Source: Dendrocalamus latiflorus
Lineage: Eukaryota > Streptophyta > Magnoliopsida > Poales > Poaceae
Reading direction: 5' to 3'
DNA length: 64,000 nt
NCBI GenBank assembly: GCA_017311315.1
Contig: CM029619.1
Coordinates: forward strand, 27,299,656-27,363,655
Shown here: in pieces, positions 1 to 10,354 of the stretch
Numbering within the stretch: position 1 is the first letter of the stretch
Layout of the letters: every line of letters begins with the position of its first letter
The notes under the pieces: generated by a model
Told to the model about the DNA's origin: nothing
Seen by the model: the letters and a program-made list of their open reading frames with translations, nothing else
Database searches by the model: none
Position numbers and translations under genes: made by a program

Positions 1-239
1 TTTAACTCTTTTCTATATGGTCCTTCCCTCCAATTAATCGATTATCTTTCGAATCACTTTTGAGGTATTACACTAACGCTTACTGCGGATCTTGTTGGTG
101 TGGCTTCAAATAGTCACAGACATGAAATACTTGACAATATTCTATGGTGATGGTCTGGTACGCCCGGAATCAAATGAGTTGGACCTATCGACATGCCAAT
201 ACAAGGTGCTTCGTGCTGTCATGAATATTTACGACCTAC

Positions 240-889
240 GAAGTTGCATCCGGACAGAGTTGGCCACAAAGGCAATGATGATAAAATTTGCGATCAAGGG
301 GATCACCTGCACCAGTGGCATGTGAGAGCTCATCAAGGTGAATGGCACCGCAGCATAGAGGAAGTACATGCAAATTACCTCCCAGCCCGAGGCAGGGTTT
401 GCGCAGTAACATGTGGGATCATACGAACTCGCTATGTTGACGACCTCCTTGTTGCCCCTCTCACGCTGTATCTATTGCCAAAAGTCATCGTTCTCCACAT
501 TGAGGTTGTCAATCTGCATCTCAATCTCTAGTATTCGCTCCCGCAATATACCCACGTACCTCACAACATAGCGGTCATGGGGAGGATTGATCCAGTGGAC
601 GAAGTCGCATTTCACCATCTGCTGGAAAGGAGGGTTAACATGTAAAAGAAAATAAACTATTGGCTAATTATACCCTAGAGAATGGGCAGCGGAAGAAAGG
701 TCACCCACCATTGAAATGGTCTTTGAAGATCCGTACGACCGCGTCCTACCTATGTCTGCATTTCGGCCATACCGGTTGAGCCCACCCATTTGGCATCAAG
801 AGGTAGTTAGGGCCGAAGTTCTCCCTCCTTTCCAAGGGACGGTCTTCCTCTGGCGACCCCGCTCCGACTGGCCCCTTAATGTCTGCCAT
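240..889 (-). pseudogene. GRF-type zinc finger protein pseudogene
   Basis: Reading the minus strand from an ATG at 889 gives a short hydrophilic N-terminus, then a WPKCRHR-DAVVRIFKDHFNGG-PFFRCP segment. This fits the first half of a GRF zinc finger, a Cys/His module found in many small plant proteins. A GT donor after the FRCPFSR codons (near 683) and a CAG acceptor near 636 would join it to KCDFVHWINPPHD and an acidic helix (ILRERILEIEMQIDNL), the expected second half. Three in-frame stops break it: one inside CRHR-DAVV, one at NGG-PFF and one near 472-474. Past the last stop the frame continues with a hydrophobic stretch that could be the C-terminal membrane segment seen in some GRF proteins. 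The family call is from motifs only. Confidence 0.55.
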
Positions 890-1041
890 GTTATGTTATT
901 GTATGATGGAGAAGGTTCTTCTTTATACAAAAAGCGAAACACAGTTTAGATGGGCGATAAGTGATTATGAGAGCTCCATATTTAAAGCCGAGCGAAAAGA
1001 GAACCCAGTGTGTTGCCACCGGAACTTACGGATGCGTTATT

Positions 1042-1245
1042 GACACAAATATTGTGGGCGATAGGGGACAGCATGGTAAGAGTGACATGCGTGCGTACGA
1101 GGGAGCGGGTGAGGTGGGATGACATGGACAGACTAACATTTTTATGGGTGAGGGAGTGAGCGAGGGGGGCTGGTATGGTCAAGTCAACACATGTCCAAAG
1201 GAGGGAGTGGGCAAGGCAGGACAGTATGGATAGACTGACATTTCT
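1042..1245. repeat. 51-bp degenerate tandem repeat, four units
   Basis: Four diverged units of 51 bp lie head to tail. They are clearest in minus-strand translation, where a 17-residue pattern (x-V-x-L-T/S-I/M-x-x-x-L-A/T-H/R-S-L) recurs four times. I see no gene function; it looks like a decayed minisatellite. Confidence 0.5.
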
Positions 1246-1249
1246 ACAA

Positions 1250-1949
1250 GCCTGGGGGGCAGTACCAAGGGGGGACATCCCTCCTCGCATATCGCTAATT
1301 ACAATTAAATTATCATGAACTAACACAGCAAATTTAGAACATATAAAATTTCTAACAAATTACACAATTAGGTTGACTATGTCAGGAGGTTTCACATAAA
1401 ATTTTGTAATTTTTGGAGCTCGTTTGCTATATGTAACAACTCCTACAAATATCAAAATCATACGAATTTTTGAGCAACATTCAGAGCAGATTAAAATTTC
1501 AAAAAACAATTCAACATATCGAGAGGCCGCACATAAATTTTTGTAATTTTTATCTCATTTACTATATTTAAAAATTCAAACAAATATAACATAAAATTAT
1601 GAATTTAGATAGGTAATTAAAGTAGCTAATTAGCTGGCTTAATCACTTGCCGTTTTGTGGGTGGATGGCAGGTGGCCTGCCATCTGGTGGCTGGGCAGCC
1701 GGCACCTGCCACCCACCAGCTAGACAGCAAGCACCACGTGTCACCTCCAGAGCATTATTTTTATCAATACCACACGCATATGACTATTTTTGTAAATATA
1801 AGTTCAAAAGGTGCTGTATATGGCAAAAATTCCAAAAAAACATCATTGGTATTGAGTAGCAATTTTTAAATTCTATATGTCGTGTCTACCGAGAAAGTAA
1901 GGAAAATTCTACCTAAGCTAGCTAGCATGCTAGATTGAGTTGCAGCACT
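1250..1949. other. AT-rich intergenic stretch
   Basis: No coding signal is visible. A direct repeat of roughly 45 bp (about 1393-1437 and 1531-1574, both opening CACATAAA-TTTTGTAATTTTT) and a small GC-rich palindromic patch near 1667-1730 are the only structure. Confidence 0.4.
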
Positions 1950-2219
1950 GCTGGGCTCAGTGGCGGATCTAGGACTGTATCATGCCCCAGGCTGAACTTT
2001 AAGTGACTAATGTCGTAGTTTTTATACCCACATTATGTATGGTATTCTAACGTACTTCAAAAATACATAAATGACATAATAATTCTAGATTGCTTCAATA
2101 TAAAACATAATACGTGTCATAATATAGCAATGTAGCATAGTAGTCGGTAGAGCCCATTATTTCTTCCTTCTCTTCATTAGTAGTAGGAGTAGAATAAGAA
2201 ATAATTTGGTTATGCACCA

Positions 2220-2590
2220 CAATAAATATTTCAAGAATCATGGTCAAACCTTTTAAACCATGATTCTTGAAATCTCCTCTTTTGATTTCCAAACTCATTT
2301 TGTGGAAATTTATGATCAATTGTTTGGCATAGACCCAATTGCAAATACTCCCTTCTAGCAGTATCCCTAATATCCACATCTAACTCCTCAGTTGGTTTTC
2401 GAAGTCCCAGATCACTAACAATGTTATCCGGATTAAGTACAACATGGAGATTAATTTGCTCAGAGTGACTACCTCTGGTTGCTACTGTTTCTAGATTGGA
2501 TTGATTGGTCTGTGCTAATATAATAGGATGACAACATCTTTGTTCTCTTCATATTGTGTTTCTAAATTTTCTAAATCTGATTGTTCTAAT
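2220..2590 (-). pseudogene. hAT (TTF-type zinc finger) transposase N-terminal relic
   Basis: Minus-strand reading gives NIVSDLGLRKPTEELDVDIRD, then RREYLQLGLCQ, then HKFPQNEFGNQKRRFQESWF. This is the pattern at the start of TTF-zinc-finger hAT transposases (family form: D-x-G-x-R-x-P-I, then RR-Y-x-x-x-G-P-C-Q, then HKFP). The reading ends in a stop just after the WF motif, before the zinc-finger cysteines, RNase-H fold and hATC region, none of which I find nearby. It lies inside the hAT element at 1958-3742. Confidence 0.6.
2228..2273. repeat. Perfect 17-bp inverted repeat
   Basis: Arms at 2228-2244 (ATTTCAAGAATCATGGT) and 2257-2273 are exact reverse complements with a 12-base loop. It falls where the transposase relic stops matching its family, so it probably marks a rearrangement junction. 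Confidence 0.8.
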
Positions 2591-2647
2591 GTCCTACATA
2601 TAGCAAATTATAATAACATCAATGTCTGGTTCACAAATGAAATCAAA

Positions 2648-3061
2648 TAATTCATACTCAAATAATTTTGATTTTTAGATTCACAATTCACTGATTGTCA
2701 AATACTAAAATAGTCAAATTCATACTAACTGCAAATTAGCATGAACTAAAAACATCAATTCAGCAGCTCGCCAGCTACCTAATCAGTAAACAATGTCACC
2801 ATACTATTACAAGGCACAACTCTAAAAAATAGAGTTTTAACATGGAGTGCCAAAGCGCAATTCTCCCCACATAAAACATTCATAAATAAGCATTAACATT
2901 TCCCACAGGCATAATAGACTCTAATAGGTAGGGTATATACTTTCATATAAGAGAAATGGACTATTGGCTAGCTGCTATAAATTCATACTCGCATAATTTT
3001 GATTTTCATATTCACAATTCACGATTGTCAAATACTCAAATAGTCAAATTCATACTAACTC
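2648..3061. repeat. Direct repeat of about 85-90 bp
   Basis: The segment beginning AATTCATACTC near 2650 recurs near 2981. Both copies include the CAATTCA-GATTGTCAAATACT core and end AGTCAAATTCATACTAACT. The spacing is about 330 bp and both copies are inside the hAT element. Confidence 0.65.
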
Positions 3062-3750
3062 ATAGAGAGACCAGAGATTGAAATTAGCAATTGCATTCAT
3101 GATTCATACTCACAGGGGGACTATAAGATCACGCGTGGCGGCAAGGGGAGGGGCTGAGCTGCTGAGTGGCCGAGGTGACGAGGGGGCTTCTCATTGGGGC
3201 GCGGGCGTCAGCCACGACTAGCAGCCCAGCACGTGAGTTGCGAGCCACAAGGGGAGGGGCCGAGGGGGCTTGCCACCAGGCGCCAAGTGTCGGCCAACAG
3301 GCGAGCCGCGAGCACGAGGGGAGGGAGCGAGTCGCCGAGGGGCCAGCACGCGAGCCGTGAGGGCGCGAGGGAAGGGCGGAGGATGTCGGCGGCGATGCAG
3401 CGCCTGAGGATGCGTGAGACAGTGAGAAGATGAAGACCTGGACGCCAGCGGCTGGGACCTGGGAGACTCACTCGGGGAGATAGGGAGACTGGAGAGGGGG
3501 CGCTAGGGTTGAAGGGATGTGGGCTTAGGCTATATCGGGAGTGCCAGAGCGGGAGAGAGGGAATGGGCCAGGATTTTAATGGCCTTGATTTGTGGGAAGA
3601 AGGCTGAGAATTAGGAATAACATGAGCTAAATTACATGATTTATACCTCGGGCTGGGCTAAAACTATCTGAGCTATACACTAGTAATTGTTTTCATACCC
3701 TAGGCTGAAGCCCATGCTGCCATGGGCCCAAATCCACCCCTGGCAGGGCT

Positions 3751-4310
3751 ATTCAAAATAAACCTCCCTCTCATTATGTAGGTTCAAACATATCGTGTAC
3801 GGATATTGGCCTTACAAATAAGAATACCTTATAATACAGGTATAGAATAAATACGATTACAAGTGGAATGTAAATAAGGTTACGAATATGACTCAAATAC
3901 TACACAAAAAATTTTCAATTATATGCCTAACGACAAAAGACACGAAGAATTGGTTTGTTTGTTTAGCACCACACAATAATCATCCATTCATCGTTTTTTA
4001 GCTCAATAATAAAAAAGCACATGGATACTAGTAATCAAACAATTCAGCAGTACAATCATACTATTCGGCAAGAGACCATAGTGATATTTTAAGAAAACTA
4101 CACGTCAATTGAAAAACGTATCAGAAAACTATACTTTGCCTCGAACTAGGTTTAGTTAAAAGTATAGTTTTGGATACATTTTGCCGACTACACGCTACAA
4201 AGGGGAGGAGGCGGTTTGGTGGGGGAGGGCTGTTTTGAGACCCGTGAGTACACGTGACAGATATGAGAGAAGGGGCCGAAGCCTAGGAGGAGGAATTCAA
4301 GGCCCAGCCC
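3751..4310. other. Intergenic, with an imperfect stem-loop
   Basis: No gene is visible. Arms AAAACTATACTT (4125-4136) and AAGTATAGTTTT (4160-4171) are exact complements. They extend outward, with small gaps, to GTATC and GATAC, which suggests a small MITE relic. Confidence 0.4.
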
Positions 4311-4719
4311 GGGAAATTTAACTTTTTGCCACTCTTAACATTGCCGCCTACTCAAATGTCATCCTCTACATTGCAATTAATATTTTGCCACTCTCCAGCC
4401 TACGTAGCGCCTAGTCACCGCCATGTCACGCCCGTGCCTCCCCGCGCCCGCGCCGCCGCCCGGCCTCCCCGCGCCTCCCCGCGCCGCCGCCTGGCCTCCC
4501 CGCGCCCGCGCCTGTGCCTCCGTCCCCTGCGCAGGCGCGGGCGCGGGGAGGCCGGGCGGCGGCGCGGGCGCGGGCGGCGTGGGCGCGGGGAGGCGCGGGC
4601 GTGACATGGCGGTGATTAGGCGCCACGTAGGCTGGAGAGTGGCAAAATATTAATTGCAATGTAGAGGATGACATTTGAGTAGGTGGCAATGTTAAGAGTA
4701 GCAAAAAGTTAAATTTCCC
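4311..4719. mobile_element. GC-cored foldback (hairpin) MITE
   Basis: The 409-bp segment is nearly one long palindrome. GGGAAATTTAAC at the left (4311-4322) is the complement of GTTAAATTTCCC at the right (4708-4719). Internal blocks (TTTTTGCCACTC, CAAATGTCATCCTCTACATT, ATATTTTGCCACTCTCCAGC, ACCGCCATGTCACGCC) reappear inverted. The centre (about 4440-4600) is nearly pure G/C. The reading frames open on both strands here are products of that composition. I see no convincing TSD, so the superfamily is open. Confidence 0.75.
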
Positions 4720-5141
4720 TCCCTAGAGAACTCATTTCCAGCTTTTTAATTCCAGAGGCGGAGGGAATCTCTATCGATGTGTCCACCTACAACCCCGCCC
4801 AACTCGCACCGCCACCTAGGAATGTCCGGGCACAACTGTGTCTCATCTCTATCTCGCCATTCCGTCCATGCCAAGCACACCACTACAGCACGACCTCCCT
4901 CATCTCTTCTTCCAAAGCGTCTTTAGTTGATTCCCCTTTCCCCATCACCTTTTCCTTGCTCTTGTTCCCATCTTTACTTTACCCTTGTTTATTCCTTCTC
5001 TGTTTCCATCGTTCTATAGGAGGACTCCCCTCCCTTCAATTTCCACGACTCAATGCATCAGTTTTTCTTCTTAACTACTACTGTCCACTAGCTAGCTTAA
5101 CGGGTAGTAATAATCAGCATTTCTGCTCCACTAGCCAAGAA
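4720..5141 (+). promoter_or_regulatory. Upstream/leader region of the copper transporter gene
   Basis: This sequence lies between the foldback element and the COPT start codon. It is pyrimidine-rich from about 4830 to 5040, as many plant 5' leaders are. I see no clear TATA box. The coding frame is open upstream of 5142 back to 4779, but that part encodes no recognisable domain and is more likely untranslated. Confidence 0.35.
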
Positions 5142-5588
5142 ATGGCCATGCCGATGCCGATGCCGCCGCCCGCCGCGAACATGCCTCCGATGGAGCCCAT
5201 GCCCATGGCCTTCTTCTGGGGGCACCGGGTGCAGGTGCTCTTCCGCAACTGGCCCGGGGACCGCGCCGGCGTTGGCATGTACCTCGTCTGCCTCCTTGTC
5301 GTGCTCGCGCTAGCCACGCTCGTCGAGGCTCTCTCTGCGGTGTCCCGCGGGCTCTCCCTTCGCCGGTCGTCCGCGGTGCTGCTGATCACGGGGGTCCACG
5401 CGGCGAAGATGGGGCTGGCGTACCTGGTGATGCTGGCCGTGATGTCATTCAACGCCGGCGTGCTCCTCGCCGCCGTTGCCGGGCACACCGCCGGTTTCCT
5501 CGTCGCGCGCAGCGGGGTGCTGGGCCGCGCCACTCGTGATGATAGCGCGCCGAACGGTGCTCTCCCTCCCTCAGACTCCAAACCTTAA
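5142..5588 (+). CDS. Copper transporter, COPT/Ctr family
   Basis: The 148-residue protein has the standard Ctr layout. Family members carry Cu(I) across the plasma or an internal membrane as homotrimers. A Met-rich N-terminus (residues 1-22: MAMPMPMPPP, MPPMEPMPM) supplies copper-binding methionines and is followed by FFWGHRVQVLFRNWPG. Three hydrophobic segments follow: TM1 about 46-65 (GMYLVCLLVVLALATLVEAL), a basic cytosolic loop (RGLSLRRSS), TM2 with the MxxxM selectivity motif (MLAVM, about 100), and TM3 with the GxxxG packing motif (GHTAG, about 115). Length and single-exon form fit plant COPTs. I chose the start at 5142 because the Met-rich domain begins there; the frame is open 121 codons further upstream without domain content. 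The tail is polar and lacks a clear Cys-His metal-donor motif. The exact paralogue cannot be assigned. It is the only convincing host gene here. Confidence 0.9.
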   Translation: MAMPMPMPPPAANMPPMEPMPMAFFWGHRVQVLFRNWPGDRAGVGMYLVCLLVVLALATLVEALSAVSRGLSLRRSSAVLLITGVHAAKMGLAYLVMLAVMSFNAGVLLAAVAGHTAGFLVARSGVLGRATRDDSAPNGALPPSDSKP

Positions 5589-6489
5589 TTAGATACTGAA
5601 ATCTGTTGTGTCAAAAGGGATACTGAAGATGGAATGCTTTCTGTTCTTTACTGAAGAAAATTGTGTACTTCCTATTGATGTATCGTGCAAATTTTAATTG
5701 GTAAAATCGACTGGTTGGCGACTCTGTAATTTTCTTCCAGAGGAGTATCGAAGGCAACGATTGCATAAATTGGTGTGCTTTCCACTGTTAGGTGTTGTTT
5801 ACTACCGGCAGCGATTTCCCCGTGTGAACAAAAAGTATTGATAACATCACTTGATATTTTTTATTAACTATTATCTAGATTTTTGATTATTAGATTAGAG
5901 ATCCAACGATTATGAATTCTCTCACTTAAAAAAGATATCGTTAATTTGTGATCGTGGAATCTCTAGACACACCATCCCAAATTTGAATAATTATTAGAAA
6001 TAAAAGAAAGTGATACGTAGGCACAACCAAAAAAAATCTCGGCGTTGAATTAGATGGCACCTCTCAACCCCCATGGAAAAAAATTCTCCTCGTGTAATCC
6101 CTTCCTGAGTTTGGGATTGGTGTGGGGGAAATCCCGCTCAAAAAAAAAAAAAACTCAAAGCAAAAGTTCTGAAATATAGATAAAGATTCAGCGCTGCACA
6201 AGCAGAATTGAAAATCAAATCATGCACTCGAGGAGAGACAGGAAGATTGGATTATGTAATTCCACGTACAATTCTGCAATTCGAACACAGTAGCCAATTC
6301 GGAATAGTTTCAGCTTTAGCTTCTTTGGGCTTTTAATTCACTATTTCTTAATTTTGTTTTTTTTTGTCATTTTGACTTTTTTAGGCTTTTTTACCTTTTT
6401 TTCCCGTATTCCTTCACATTGTTTGTGATGGGCTAACATGTTTTTTTTCATTTTTAAATTTTAAATTTTAATTACACTAAATAAATCAC
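5589..6489. other. 3' flank of the COPT gene and intergenic DNA
   Basis: AT-rich sequence with homopolymer A and T runs (for example near 6140 and 6358). It presumably begins with the 3' UTR. No further gene or element boundary is visible until gypsy pol homology begins near 6490. Confidence 0.35.
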
Positions 6490-8641
6490 CACCAGCTTGT
6501 CGAGACCCAAATATACTCTTGGTGAATCTTCATCTGATGGTACCCTGACCTCAAACCAATCTTGGAGAACACTCCGGTCCCTTTAAATTGATTAAACAAG
6601 TCATCAATTCTAGGCAAAAGATACTTGTTTTTACCTCGTTGAGAGCTCCGTAATCCATGCACATACGCTGACTACCGTCTTTCTTTTTGACGAACAGCAC
6701 TGGCGCTTCCCCACGGAGATGTATTAGGTCTGACATAACCTTTGTCCAACAACTCTTGTCTTTATTTCTTCAACTCTGCTAACTCATTGGCAGGCATCCG
6801 ATACGGTCTCTTGGAAATTGGTGATGTACCAGGTGCTAGCTCAATCGTGAACTCCACCTCTCTCTCTGGCGGCATTCCAGAAGGTCGTCGGGAATACATT
6901 TGGATATTCTCTCACAACCGGCACTTCCTCTAACATGATCCCTTTACTTTGGCAAACCAACACTTTCTCTGGCTGACTCATGCTGGCTTCAAATTTTACT
7001 TTACCCCCATCTGAACTGATCAAGGTAACATGATGTGGCCAACAGTGTGAATGCTACATTGATTTGTGCTTCATCTATGCAATCTAAAGTTACAAAGCTT
7101 AGTAATGCTGAATTGCGCAAGGAGAAAGAAGCAATCAGTTATGGGAGAGAGAAGAATATCCTAGTTCGTGCGGATGCTTATGTGATTCCTCCTTTGCGCA
7201 GTGCAAATAACACAACAATGTATGGAATTAGAGGTGTGGATGGAGAAGAAAGAAAGTTAGTTTGGCTAAAGAGGAAGACACAAGATCAATCAAAGTTCTC
7301 GTGATTGTAGTTCTGTCCATAATGTTCATGAAGTTCTCAACGCCAATTCTGAGGTTTCTAATGCATACAAAATACATATTTGGAAATCAAATGAAGTCTA
7401 CTTTCCAACGAATCAAACGGCGCTTGATTTGGAGTTTCCTACACAAAGTTATGGCAACTTTATTGGATGCTGCATGGGCTGTCCCGAGAGACGCGCGAGA
7501 CTTGCCAAACATAAAGAGTTCGAGTATTGCAATGCAAGTAAGGGTAAAATCCAATCACACCATGGCTTTCTAAAGGTTAATAAGGACTCCTTTTCAGGTT
7601 CCAAACGGTTTTGGAAGCCTCTTGAACAAGAAAACAAAACATATAAAGATTTGAAACCGATTCGGACTCGGATTGGGACAGCTGGCAAGACCGATACTAA
7701 AACGTCCATAACTTTCACAAATGGAGTCTGATTTGGGCGCTCTTAGACTCGTTGGAAAGCTATTTCAATGTCCCACACAATGGACAAGGTGCCAGCTACA
7801 AAATCCTCATAGTTAGATCACAAATTAAGAGAGAATCCGGTGGTAGTAGTTTAGATATTTCCTTTTTTAGTTCGTATTGGAGTTTGTTTCGACCTTAGGC
7901 CAGGTTGTGCGTGAGTTTTAGTCAAGGCCGAGCATTGTGCACCAATATAAGGTCAGGGCCTTAGCCCCATTGTAACTTAGGCTATGATGTGATATGTTTT
8001 TTGACTCGTGAAATAAAGAAGAAAATCGCCATGATGGTTGGTGACGGCCAGATTGCGTGATTGCAAGGTTTTCTCGTTTGGAGTTTGCTGAGTTGGTGCA
8101 AGGCAAGAATAGAAGATTCTTAAGATTGCCCATCGAATCTACAAGGTTCATCTCTTCTAATTTGTGTCTTCTTGCTGAATTCACGGTTTGGGGAGTACGG
8201 TGGATTGCTTCTAGTGTGCACCTTGCATACTAGTGCAAATTGCTCTTATCAATATTGTTTGCTGCATCAAGACAAGGAGAAGACTCTATCCAAGGAGAAG
8301 GAACCTCGCTGATCGTAACGAGAAAGATCGGGCCATCCCTATGTATCAACTAATCCTTAGTTGGTCCGCATCATAACACCTCTGCTTCCACAATCCAACA
8401 CCGCTTGGTGCAACTTAAGACAATCCATTAACAAAATTACATCCAAAGATTGGATATCCAACACAACAAGGTCGGCGGAGAATTCTACTCCCTAGATGGC
8501 TATCTTGACTTCAGGACAGCCTAGGTTTGTACTTAACTCAGAGCCCGGGGATTGAACCATTAGAACAGAGCCAAGAATAACGGTTTTCAACTAGTGCCTT
8601 AAGGCAAAACTCTGAGAAACAAATGAATGCGAGGCGCTCAA
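6490..8641 (-). pseudogene. Old Ty3-gypsy pol relic (protease and RT start)
   Basis: Minus-strand homology survives in pieces. At 8374-8641 the protease region shows SASHSFVSQSFA, the remains of a DSGASHSF active site, then VLDIQSLDVILLMDCL (family form VLD-x-x-DVILGMDWL). At 6841-7023 comes VPVVREYPNVFP, the linker before RT. At 6551-6736 comes APVLFVKKKDGSQRMCMDY, the start of reverse transcriptase. Stops and frameshifts separate the blocks and the YxDD box is absent, so it is dead. A solo LTR (7031-8373) splits it. The matching gag lies at 13744-14330 beyond a second LTR insertion. The motifs look Tekay/Del-like. Confidence 0.7.
7031..8373 (+). mobile_element. Solo LTR, 1343 bp
   Basis: It starts TGATGTGGCC, ends GTCCGCATCA, and is flanked by the 5-bp duplication TAACA (7026-7030 and 8374-8378). 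Removing it restores continuity of the surrounding protease-to-RT homology. No internal region or second LTR is present, as expected after LTR-LTR recombination. AATAAA-type signals near 8010 are consistent with plus orientation. The family is not recognised, although the TGATG/CATCA ends resemble those of the CRM-type elements here. Confidence 0.8.
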
Positions 8642-10342
8642 GTAAGGACCCAGATATTAACATCCGGATTCCTCTGTGTTTAGCTGCACTATTCCCTGGA
8701 TCAGTAGATAGTGCACACAGTTACAGTAATAGACATCAAAATACATATCATGCGGAAGCATAAGTATAATAGTAAACTTACTCATGGGCCGTTTAGGCCG
8801 AAGTCAATAAACTGCAACAGCGGAAGAACAAAGCACACAGGTGGGACCTTCAGGACATGCCCACAGGCAGCCAACTGGAGGTTCGCGACCTAGCCCTTGA
8901 CATCTTCATCTCCTCGGCCAGCTTGTCCAATCTTGTTGCTGAGGCGAGGTGATTTGATTCCTGATTCTGAATTTTGTCGCAAAAGCGAGCATGAGCACTC
9001 CGACCCTGTGCTCCGCGAGCTAATACACAGAATGCAAATAAATAGTATGCATGGCTTAACAAGGGAAGGCTCGGGTTATTTCATTTGCCAAAATTCGCCT
9101 TTAGTAGCATTATCATGAGTAATTATAGTATTATTGTTGCCATCTAAACTCCACACAACAATTGCCGTAATTGCCTTAATCCACCACGCTACACTTTAAT
9201 TATGGACTGCTGTCTAAAACTCCAAACAGCGAATAAAATCATATAACTAATCCACCGATCTCTTTCTTTCTATATTGATTACTATCTAATACTCGAAACA
9301 GTGAACGACATCATTTAACTAATCCACCGATCATTCACTCTCTATATGGTTTGCTGTCTAAAACTCCATACAGCGAATATCATCAATTATTCCATCCACT
9401 AATCAAATGCTGCCTAATCCCCAAACAGCGAGTATCACTATTTATATAACCCACCGACCAATTGCTGCCTAAAAACTCCAAACAGCTAGTGACATCATTT
9501 ATCTGATATCAATTAATTAATCCACCAACATCTTTTGTATTCTACATTCCTATCAATCCAATCTTTTTGTTATTGGTCCACAACCATAATTTTTCCCTTC
9601 CAATTATCAACCTTATTTTCTATTTTCCATCTCTAACTACTTCACTATTGTACCTCCACCAAGAATATCATTGATCAAGCATACGATTCAATATTATATA
9701 TCCACCAAGAATATCATTGATCAATTCTACGACTCACCATTATATATCCACCAAGAATATCACTAATCAAGAGTTATAATCCAATACTCGTATTAGCCCT
9801 CCAAATTCCCGAAAATTCAATTAGATCATTTATCTAGCCGATCCATTCATCTGGACCCCACTAATTTATTTCTCCCAGAATCCACACTATCATTTTCCAT
9901 TCCTGATCGACCTGAATCCACCAATACCTTTAAGTGCATACTACAAACATCCACCTCCTTTACTCACGACCCCGTATATTCCACCCATATTTTATTTTAT
10001 AATAATAGAAATGCCACTATTTAAAATACAATACATAAAATTTCCTGACACCTAGCAGCTTTGGAATAAAACATAATGTTCAAGGAATATTAACATGAAT
10101 TTCCATACATATGGCATCACACCGTATGCCTAATATCACCATAATCTTTCCATATATACGGCATCACACCGTATAACATCTTTCAGCGTTATAGCCGCTT
10201 AACTTACCACTGGGGCGACACCCAGGACAACTCAAATCAGGGCTTTCCGCTGCCCTCCATTTTTCCATTCCCATTTTCCAAACATTTTTAAATAGAACTA
10301 TCTCGAGTAAGTTCCCATGTCCGCCCTTGACCGTGGGCACGG

Positions 10343-10354
10343 CTATTCGAATAG
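10343..10354. promoter_or_regulatory. Conserved CTATTCGAATAG palindrome
   Basis: A perfect 12-bp palindrome inside a longer conserved block (CCCTTGACCGTGGGCACGG, then the palindrome, then TTTTGACTCTGCAGAG). The block recurs in every LTR of this family in the window. Confidence 0.5.

Larger units (their letters stand above)
1958..3742 (-). mobile_element. Non-autonomous hAT element
   Basis: The left end is CAGTGGCGGATCTAGG. The right end read on the minus strand is CAGGGGTGGATTTGGG, a 12/16 match as inverted termini. It is flanked by an imperfect 8-bp duplication, GCTGGGCT (1950-1957) and GCAGGGCT (3743-3750). The 8-bp TSD and CAG-starting termini are typical of hAT elements. Inside are a relic of the N-terminal half of a TTF-type hAT transposase (minus strand, 2220-2590), a 90-bp direct repeat, and a GC-rich patch (3130-3560) that could be an old promoter/first exon. 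No catalytic domain remains, so it is non-autonomous. Confidence 0.7.

Noticed and set aside
4377..4704. Four similar ORFs on both strands, Arg/Ala/Pro-rich
   Set aside because: They are the mirror images produced by the foldback element's palindrome.
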